DNA from: Deltaproteobacteria bacterium
GTDB taxonomy: Bacteria > Desulfobacterota > Binatia > UBA9968
Length of the DNA: 5,692 nucleotides
Direction: 5' to 3'
Assembly: GCA_005879435.1 (NCBI GenBank)
Contig: VBKX01000026.1
Span: 1-5,692, forward strand
How positions within the stretch are numbered: position 1 is the stretch's first letter; every line of letters begins with the position of its first letter. Made by a program: the position numbers and the translations under genes. This document shows positions 1 through 4,831 of the stretch, in pieces. The notes beneath the pieces were generated by a model. It did not search any database, was not told where the DNA came from, and saw only the letters and a list, made by a program, of their open reading frames with translations.

Positions 1-198
1 CGCGTCTACGCCGGCGCCGACGCGGTCGATGCGCTGACGGCCGCCGGCGCGCCCAAGCCGCAACTCGACGGCAAACAATCGCTGTTGCACCTGATCGAAC
101 AACTCAGCAAAAAGAAAGATTGCAACCATATCTACATCAGCAGAGACGGCGTCTCGCTGACGCTTGGAAAATCAGCCAACTCCGCCAAACTGGTGTGA
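1..198 (+). CDS. C-terminal fragment of an unidentified protein (5' end outside the window)
   Basis: Reading frame 1 is open from the first base to a TGA at 196-198 and encodes 65 residues. The first part is rich in Ala and Gly (GADAVDALTAAG). The second half reads HLIEQLSKKKDCNHIYISRDGVSLTL in outline: a short amphipathic helix followed by what looks like two beta strands. The helix-then-strand layout faintly recalls the segment next to the biotin carrier in carboxyltransferase or oxaloacetate decarboxylase subunits, but I cannot assign the family from this tail. The gene ends 78 bases before the UbiD start, on the same strand, so it could share a transcript with it. Identity is unknown; that the frame is coding is supported by its codon pattern and by the well-placed next gene. 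Confidence 0.6.
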   Translation, partial: RVYAGADAVDALTAAGAPKPQLDGKQSLLHLIEQLSKKKDCNHIYISRDGVSLTLGKSANSAKLV

Positions 199-265
199 CG
201 AAATCATTCCGACGTAGCGGTGGATTTCAACACTGCCCCTACTTTGCGATCTTTGCGGTTTTCCT

Positions 266-271
266 AAGGAG
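266..271 (+). promoter_or_regulatory. Shine-Dalgarno site that fixes the UbiD start
   Basis: AAGGAG lies five bases before the ATG at 277. This supports the 277 start, in the N-terminal frame, over the GTG at 323 that opens the longer downstream frame. The true N-terminus (MNYQGLRDWLGKID) is therefore in a different frame from the rest of the protein. Confidence 0.8.
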
Positions 272-276
272 CCATC

Positions 277-1591
277 ATGAACTACCAAGGCCTGCGCGAC
301 TGGCTCGGTAAAATCGACCAGCGTGGCGAGCTCACGACGCTCGAAGGCGTCGATTGGAATCTCGAAATGGGCGCCATCGTCTTACCGTACGCTCTTCGGC
401 CATTTCGCTTCGCCGCAGCGCATCGCGCTGACACTCGGCGTCGAAGAACAATTCAATCATGTGCTCGAATTCACCCGAATCTATCACGAGAAGATCAAGC
501 ATTGCGTGCCGGTGCCGCGAACCGAAGTGAAAACCGGGCCGGCGCATGAAAACGTCGAGGAGAGCGATCGCGTCGATCTTTTAGATTTCCCCGCGCCGTT
601 GCTGCACGAAAAAGACGGCGGACGCTATCTCGGCACCGGCCACTTGGTCATTACCAAGGATCCCGATTCCGATTGGGTGAACGTTGGCACCTACCGCATC
701 ATGTCTCAGGATCGTAACACGGCGGGAATCTACATCGGGCCGGGCAAGCACGCCTATATTCATAAGCAAAAATACTTCGAGAAAAATCAGCCGATGCCGG
801 TCAACATCGTGCTCGGCAGCGATCCGCTGATTTGGTTTGCCGCATCATGCCCGGTGCCTGCCGGCGTTAGCGAGTTCGACTTCGCCGGCGGCCTCCAAGG
901 GAACCCCATCGACGTCATTCGCAGTGACATCACCGGCCTGCCGTATCCGGCCGATGCAGAAATTGTTCTCGAGGGAGAAATCAGACCCGGTGAGTTGAAG
1001 GAAGAAGGTCCGTTTGGCGAATGGCCCGGGTACTACGCCAGTCCGAAAAGCCTCGAGCCATTTATCCGCGTGAAACGGATTCTTCATCGCAACAACCCGA
1101 TTCTCTCTTGCGCGAATCCGGCGCGGCCGCCGCACACGCTGACCTTGCTGCGCTCGATTACGCGGTCCGCCCACGTATGGGAAGAGCTGGAGAGAGCCGG
1201 CGTGCCGGACATTCGCGGCGTCTGGTCGCACGAGCCCGGACCGCGGCAGTTTACCGTTGTCGCCATCAAGCAGCGCTACCCTGGTCACGTCAAGCAAGCC
1301 GGTGTGATCGCTTCGCAGTGCTTTTCCGGCGGCTATCAGAATCGCTTCACCATCGTCGTCGACGATGATATCGATCCGACCCGTATCGACGATGTCGTCT
1401 GGGCCCTTTCCACGCGCTGCGATCCGGAAACCGGCATCGACATCCAGCGCCGCTGCTGGTCGCGCGCGGTGATCGAAGCGTGCCGGCCCTATGAGTGGAT
1501 GAGCAAGTTTCCCGAAGTCGCCGAAACGAATCCGGATCTCAGAAAACAGGTTTTAGGAAAATACGGTCGCGCGTTTTTTGGCCTGCGCTGA
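277..1591 (+). pseudogene. UbiD-family decarboxylase, frameshifted and with two internal losses
   Basis: UbiD enzymes use prenylated FMN to decarboxylate aromatic or alpha,beta-unsaturated acids reversibly in the cytoplasm. The N-terminus (LRDWL, GELTTLEGVDWNLEMGAIV) is in frame 1 up to about 380. From about 385 the homology continues in frame 2 (YRTLFGHF, QRIALTLG) to the TGA at 1589-1591. The span is 1315 bases, not a multiple of three. Residues matching the Fdc1 prFMN/metal and catalytic set are present: Asn (680-682) and Arg (695-697) in NVGTYR, His (749-751), Glu (872-874) in PAGVSE, and two Glu (1004-1006, 1019-1021) in EGPFGEW. Two blocks normal for the family are missing: about 20-30 residues at the frame change, and roughly 15-30 residues between RRCWS and RAVIEACRPYEW near 1460, the latter in frame. 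The total is near 438 codons against roughly 480-500 for relatives I recall. The family call is firm. Non-function is inferred from the frameshift; the substrate is unknown. Sequencing or assembly error could explain one lesion but less easily both. Confidence 0.88.
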
Positions 1592-1630
1592 TTTTAGATT
1601 TTCTTTTAGAATAGCGCCGTCGTTTATGTC

Positions 1631-1659
1631 TTTGCACTTTTTGCCGCTTGAGATATTAT
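1631..1659 (+). promoter_or_regulatory. Possible sigma70 promoter for the DLH-like gene
   Basis: TTTGCA (1631-1636) and TATTAT (1654-1659) are separated by 17 bases. They lie in the 130-bp gap after the UbiD gene, about 63 bases before the ATG at 1722. The -10 is a good match and the -35 is moderate. The call rests on hexamer match and spacing only. Confidence 0.4.
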
Positions 1660-1672
1660 CCTCGGCGGCAAA
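1640..1672. promoter_or_regulatory. 33-bp imperfect dyad centred on the -10 box (candidate operator)
   Basis: Outer arms TTTGCCGC (1640-1647) and GCGGCAAA (1665-1672) are perfect inverse complements. Inner arms GATA (1652-1655) and TATC (1657-1660) are also inverse complements about the same central base, 1656. Twelve of sixteen base pairs match across the dyad. The centre coincides with the -10-like TATTAT, which would place a dimeric repressor on the promoter. There is no T-run after the right arm, so a Rho-independent terminator for UbiD is less likely. No regulator can be named. Confidence 0.5.
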
Positions 1673-1705
1673 GCACGCTGACCAGACGCGCGATTCAATA
1701 AATCG

Positions 1706-1712
1706 AAGGAGG
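1706..1712 (+). promoter_or_regulatory. Strong Shine-Dalgarno site of the DLH-like gene
   Basis: AAGGAGG lies nine bases before the ATG at 1722. The translation start signal is intact although the reading frame behind it is broken, which points to recent loss or to sequence error. Confidence 0.75.
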
Positions 1713-1721
1713 AGAAGCGCC

Positions 1722-2524
1722 ATGCCGGAGAAATTTAAGGAATTGATCAGAGAATATCGCGACGGCAAGATCACGCGCCGCCAGTTTATGCGCAAAGCGG
1801 CTACGATCACAGGCAGCTTGGTGATCGCCGACAACTTGTTCGAAAAGCTTACGCTTTCTCCCGCGCACGCTGCCGAAGTTGACGTCAACGATCCTGCGGT
1901 TTCGTCGCGCGAGGTCGAATAACCCGGTAAAGCGGGAACGTTCTACGGATATCTCGCACGGCCTGCCACGCAGGAGAAATATCCCGCGATCATCGTCATC
2001 CACGCCAACCAGGGACTGAACGATTAGACGCGCGACATCGCACGCCGGTTGCCGAAACAGGGTTAAGCAATATTCGCGAGCTGGCGCCGTGGCAAGCCGT
2101 CGCGGAAAACACCGATGCCGGATACACGTATCTGAAAAAATTGCCGGATGTCCGTAGCGACCGGCTCGGCTTGATCGGCTTCTGTTGGGGCGGTGAGATG
2201 AGCTTCTCGACAGTCACGGAAGTTCGTGGTCTCAACGCTGGGGTGGTTTTTTACGGGCGCAGCCCTAAGCCGCTTGAGCGCCTCGAAAAAATTCAGGCGC
2301 CGGTGCTCGCGCACTACGGCGAAAAAGACCCGGGCGTCAATCAAGACATCCCCGCAACTGAAGAAGCGATGAAGAAATACCACAAGTCCTACGCCTACAA
2401 AATCTACCCCGGAGCCCAGCATGGATTTCACACAGACACGTCGCCGGAGCGCTATCACTCCGAGGCAGCTAAGGAAGCTTGGGCAAAAACTTTAGATTTC
2501 TTTAAGAAAAATTTACAGAGCTAA
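1722..2524 (+). pseudogene. Tat-exported dienelactone-hydrolase-like protein, broken by three stops and a deletion
   Basis: The family has an alpha/beta-hydrolase fold and a Cys-Asp-His triad; dienelactone hydrolase opens the lactone made after ring cleavage of (chloro)aromatics, though many relatives have other ester or lactone substrates. The N-terminus carries a twin-arginine signal (TRRQFMRKAA, hydrophobic stretch, then AHA before AEV), predicting periplasmic export. Homology continues through in-frame stops: TAA 1920-1922 (REVE-stop-PGKAGTF), TAG 2025-2027 (GLND-stop-TRDIARRL) and TAA 2064-2066 (PKQG-stop). After that the frame changes and the block usually reading like ALAPDLLSR-GGT is absent; the family resumes in frame 2 at about 2072 (NIRELAPWQAV, LPDVRSDRLGLIGFCWGG). 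The triad codons remain: Cys 2183-2185, Asp 2327-2329 (GEKDPG), His 2420-2422 (AQHGFH). The terminal stop is TAA 2522-2524. I read this as a pseudogene; a working protein would need readthrough and frameshifting. Confidence 0.88.
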
Positions 2525-2574
2525 ACGGACTCGCATGTACTCAAGCCACTGCCCTAACCATTCGCTCGTTGTAA

Positions 2575-2590
2575 TTTATCGTTTGATAAA
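2575..2590. repeat. Short AT-rich hairpin after the DLH-like gene
   Basis: TTTATC (2575-2580) and GATAAA (2585-2590) form a perfect 6-bp stem with a GTTT loop. It lies about 50 bases past the DLH stop. It is AT-rich and not followed directly by a T-run, so it is at best a weak transcription end or processing signal. Nothing else convincing was seen in the 264-bp gap 2525-2788. Confidence 0.3.
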
Positions 2591-2788
2591 GTGTTATTGA
2601 CGCGCAGCAAATTCGTATTTTTAGTCACCATAAGCCCCTTTTAGCGGCGCTACTTATTTCCTCCCGCGCGTAAGATTTTCTCTTCCTTTTCGTTCGGCCC
2701 ATTCTGACATTTTGTAGTGATTTCGACCACTTCACCAGTGGCGCGCACTTTGCGCTACGTAAGTGTTAGTAGAGAAGAGGGCAAAAAT

Positions 2789-3067
2789 ATGAAGTACGGA
2801 TATTTTGCGTTCGCGCTGATCCTGATTTTGCAGGTGGATCCGTCGTTTGCGTTCGAATTGAAAAATCCTGAACCTGAAAATCGTCGCATGACCATCGAGC
2901 TCGAAGTAGTTCCGACACCGCCGCAGAAAGACTTCGAACAATACGTTCAGGAACAGGCCGCTGCAGCGCAACGAGACGCGAAAGAGGCGGGCTCGAAACC
3001 CAACGAGCAGCTCGCGAAAAATAAACAACCAAAGCCGCTCAATCCAATGACGCTCTTTCGTTGGTAA
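2789..3067 (+). CDS. Small secreted protein of unknown function, 92 residues
   Basis: The start is the ATG at 2789, chosen because a purine-rich GAAGAGGG stands just upstream and a clear signal peptide begins there; an ATT-initiated upstream extension is not credible. Residues 1-21 form a Sec-type signal (MKYGYFAFALILIL, then DPSFA), with likely cleavage before Phe22. The mature part of about 71 residues is hydrophilic. It contains ELKNPEPENRRMTIELEVVP, then a Gln/Ala/Lys-rich, helix-prone stretch at about 47-75, and ends with a Lys/Pro-rich tail and LFRW. It has no Cys and no lipobox, so it should be free in the periplasm or exported. It is set apart from its neighbours by 264 bases upstream and about 600 downstream, so it is probably monocistronic. 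I do not recognise the family. Confidence 0.65.
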   Translation: MKYGYFAFALILILQVDPSFAFELKNPEPENRRMTIELEVVPTPPQKDFEQYVQEQAAAAQRDAKEAGSKPNEQLAKNKQPKPLNPMTLFRW

Positions 3068-3146
3068 GAGAATTCGCACGCGCATTGCGCTGGGATTTTA
3101 ACCTAAACGATCATCGCCTAACTATCATTCCGAACAATCAAAACAA

Positions 3147-3602
3147 TTAGCGAAAGTCCGCAAGGGTGCTTTGCCGCGGATTAGACTTCGGGAGCGGTCG
3201 CCATGTCACTTCGACAACTCCCGAGATAAATTGTATATCCGTAGCGGTGTTGCCATCGACTCGGCAGTCCTTGCACTCCACGCGAATTTCAAAGGGCTAG
3301 CCATATACTGGCAGAACTCGCTTCGGCGGATAAAGCATCTCGCGAAAGTGCCACGCGTAAAGATCGGTCGGCTGCGGCCCGTGCCCACATAAACAACCGT
3401 ACAAAAAACTCGGGTAATCGCCGAGTCGGCGGTCAATGACGGCAATATCCCATCCGTATCGGCGTCCCTGGGCATCAGCGGATGGGCGAATCTTCGCACC
3501 AACTCCAGACTTAAGGATTCGGCTATATCCGCCCGCGGATCGGTGACTGCGAACTGGACGGACGAATTTTGTCCCAGGGACGCCGCGCTTCCAGCTGACA
3601 CT
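3147..3602 (-). pseudogene. Possible decayed gene on the minus strand (coding-like frame with internal TAG)
   Basis: Read on the minus strand from 3602 down to a TAA at 3149-3147, one frame stays open for 101 codons, meets a TAG at 3299-3297, then stays open for 49 more codons. The protein text is balanced and rich in aromatic residues, for example GRRYGWDIAVIDRRLGDYPS, CGHGPQPTDLYAWHFREMLY, and after the TAG FEIRVECKDCRVDGN. Many codons follow a purine-any-pyrimidine pattern, although that pattern would look the same on the opposite strand. No start codon with a ribosome site is visible in this frame, and a TAA lies immediately upstream at 3605-3603. It could be the remains of a gene downstream of the solute-binding protein. 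No family is recognised, and chance is a real alternative. Confidence 0.25.
3460..3585. repeat. 13-bp perfect inverted repeat enclosing 100 bp, with nested palindromes
   Basis: CGGCGTCCCTGGG (3460-3472) is the exact inverse complement of CCCAGGGACGCCG (3573-3585). Inside or next to it are GCGAA-tc-TTCGC (3486-3497), ATCCGC-cc-GCGGAT (3527-3540), GTCCC-a-GGGAC (3571-3581), and CCCATCCG (3449-3456) with CGGATGGG (3479-3486). Just upstream are CGCCGA-g-TCGGCG (3419-3431) and GTCA-a-TGAC (3432-3440). The repeat is seen directly; its role (RNA structure, small mobile element, or chance within old coding DNA) is not known. Confidence 0.55.
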
Positions 3603-3681
3603 TTAAGCCAAAGGCGCAGTCCCGCGCTTATGACGGCCATTGATCGCACGCTGGCGAAATCGTTTATCACCTGAGTAGCAA

Positions 3682-4686
3682 TCATTTTGAAAAAATCTTG
3701 CCGAACTCTTTTTTCTTGTCCTCGAACGCCTTCGCTTCGAGCACTTCCATCTGCACGTACTGAATCTTCTCCGCGCCGGGCAGCGGCGGGTAAATTCCCT
3801 TACGGTTAACGAACTCCCCGCTTTGGGCGAGGATCTTCATGCTTTCGTCGTCGATATAGAAATCGACAAACGCTTTGCCGCCGTTGGGGTGCGGCGCTTT
3901 GTTGCCGAGCACGACGAAGTGGCTGTCGCCAAGCATCCTGTCGACCCTGACATAATCGAGCGGCGCGCCGCTTTGCGCCGCGCTGTAAGCGAATTTGACG
4001 AATGTGAGGGCGATGGGAATTTCTCCGGTGGCGACCCGTTCCGACGCCGGTAACATCGACTCTACCAGGGTCGGCTTCATTGCCGCCAAGTCACGAATGA
4101 ACTTCTCCACTCTTTCTTTGGCCATGATCTTGTGCAGGCTGCTCAGCCATTGGATCGTGGTCACGTGCAGCGTCGGATCGGCCATCACCAGCATCCCTTT
4201 GTATTTTGGATTGACGAGGTCTTCGATCGACTTAGGGGCATCTTCCGGTTTGACCAATCCCTTGTGATAAACGACACCGACGATGCCGTAACGAGTGATC
4301 GGGCCGAAGCGAGGGTCGATCTGATCCTTGGGATACTTTTTCGCCGTCGGAGAATCGTATGGGGCAAGCATGCCGTCATTCGCCATGATAACGAGTGGAT
4401 CGGAGTTATTGAGCACGACATCGTAGCCGGGTTTTCCGGCGCGATATTCGGTCATCGCCCGATTCATCACGCTCATCGCCGAGGCGCGCCAATACTCAGC
4501 CGTTATCCCGGTCTTCTTGCGAAACGCCTGGATCACCCCTTCGACCACCGGAGTCTCGAGAGAGCCGTAGATCACGACCTTGCCGCCTTCTTTCTTTGCC
4601 GCTTCTACGATTTTGGCATCTTGAGCGAAGACATAATTCTGCGCTGAGAATGCGCCGAGGACGATCATCCACCGGATCAATTTCAT
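3682..4686 (-). CDS. Extracellular solute-binding protein of an ABC transporter (iron/thiamine-type family 1 fold)
   Basis: This 334-residue periplasmic binding protein would capture a small solute for an ABC importer. Residues 1-21 are a Sec signal (KLIRWMIVLGAFSA, cleavage after VFA). The mature protein opens with the family-typical KKEGGKVVIYGSL (32-43), followed by FRKKTGITAEYWRAS (55-69), GYDVVLNN (87-94), YGIVGVVYHKGLV (133-145), PKSIEDLVNPKYKGML (151-166) and a C-terminal domain with GIYPPLPG (297-304). Length and order fit the AfuA/FbpA-like group. The adjacent Tyr pair that binds ferric iron in FbpA is not visible, so iron is not a safe ligand; an organic acid is an inference from the neighbours. 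The start at 4686 is preferred over an in-frame ATG at 4917 because it follows AAAGGAGG and begins the signal peptide; the longer version would also overlap the divergent gene. No permease or ATPase gene lies in the window. Confidence 0.85.
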   Translation of the reverse strand: MKLIRWMIVLGAFSAQNYVFAQDAKIVEAAKKEGGKVVIYGSLETPVVEGVIQAFRKKTGITAEYWRASAMSVMNRAMTEYRAGKPGYDVVLNNSDPLVIMANDGMLAPYDSPTAKKYPKDQIDPRFGPITRYGIVGVVYHKGLVKPEDAPKSIEDLVNPKYKGMLVMADPTLHVTTIQWLSSLHKIMAKERVEKFIRDLAAMKPTLVESMLPASERVATGEIPIALTFVKFAYSAAQSGAPLDYVRVDRMLGDSHFVVLGNKAPHPNGGKAFVDFYIDDESMKILAQSGEFVNRKGIYPPLPGAEKIQYVQMEVLEAKAFEDKKKEFGKIFSK

Positions 4687-4691
4687 TTCTG

Positions 4692-4699
4692 CCTCCTTT
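4692..4699 (-). promoter_or_regulatory. Shine-Dalgarno site deciding the solute-binding protein start
   Basis: On the minus strand AAAGGAGG ends five bases before the ATG at 4686. It excludes the 77-residue N-terminal extension of the longer open frame. Confidence 0.85.
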
Positions 4700-4726
4700 A
4701 ACCTGCGGATTGCTCCTAACACGATC

Positions 4727-4781
4727 GGAATTTTCCCGTCAATGTGAAATTCGAAATTTGTCCGGCGTTGACAGTTGTCAA
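4727..4781. promoter_or_regulatory. Three evenly spaced palindromes in the divergent promoter region
   Basis: GGAA-tt-TTCC (4727-4736), AAATT-cga-AATTT (4747-4759) and TTGACA-gt-TGTCAA (4768-4781) have centres at 4731.5, 4753 and 4774.5. These are 21.5 bases apart each time, about two helical turns, so all three would face the same side of the DNA. They lie between the starts of two divergent genes. The first two are AT-rich and could arise by chance; the third is the strongest. Confidence 0.4.
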
Positions 4782-4797
4782 GACGGCTTGTTATAGC
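4768..4797 (+). promoter_or_regulatory. Probable sigma70 promoter of the amidohydrolase gene
   Basis: A perfect TTGACA (4768-4773) is followed after 18 bases by TATAGC (4792-4797). Transcription would start near 4804, giving a leader of about 28 bases to the ATG at 4832. The -35 is the left arm of a palindrome whose right arm gives TTGACA on the minus strand, so a regulator bound there could control both divergent genes. No strong minus-strand -10 is visible at the right distance. Confidence 0.55.
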
Positions 4798-4831
4798 CGA
4801 GTCAGTACGGCGCGCGAAAGGATCGAAACCA

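Larger units (their letters stand above)
3068..3681. other. 614-bp gap without a convincing intact gene
   Basis: This stretch separates the small secreted protein from the end of the solute-binding protein gene. It contains a 159-codon minus-strand frame starting at 3685, whose ATG overlaps the TGA of the upstream gene (ATGA), but it lacks a clear ribosome site and reads poorly as protein. It also holds a different minus-strand frame that reads more like protein but carries an internal TAG, and a cluster of palindromes at 3408-3585. No tRNA, transposase or phage-like protein was recognised. It may be a decayed gene, a structured non-coding element, or both. Confidence 0.5.

Noticed and set aside
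845..1297. 150-codon minus-strand frame inside UbiD
   Set aside because: It lies antisense to firmly assigned UbiD homology and has no recognisable content.
323..1591. GTG at 323 as the start of a complete 422-residue UbiD
   Set aside because: The first 20 or so residues of that frame (ASSRRSKASIGISK) are not UbiD-like, and the real N-terminus with a good ribosome site is in frame 1 from 277.
1592..1680. Rho-independent terminator of UbiD at the 1640-1672 dyad
   Set aside because: The loop is 17 bases and no T-run follows the right arm; the symmetry about a -10 box fits an operator better.
1920..2066. TAA/TAG recoded as tyrosine (alternative genetic code)
   Set aside because: Other genes here use TAT and TAC for Tyr and TAA or TGA as normal ends, and the same gene also has a frame-changing deletion, so decay is simpler.
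2717..2788. N-terminal extension of the small secreted protein from 2717
   Set aside because: It would need a non-standard start and would place the signal peptide internally; the ATG at 2789 has a purine-rich site just upstream.
3400..3600. Integron attC site or transposon ends
   Set aside because: No GTTRRRY/RYYYAAC core pair, integrase, transposase or target duplication was seen around the palindromes.
3206..3685. 159-codon minus-strand gene coupled by an ATGA overlap
   Set aside because: The overlap is attractive, but the protein text has no family features, there is no clear ribosome site, and another frame over the same bases reads better. It is kept only as an alternative.
4132..4647. 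171-codon plus-strand frame
   Set aside because: It is antisense to the solute-binding protein gene, which has a signal peptide, ribosome site and family motifs.
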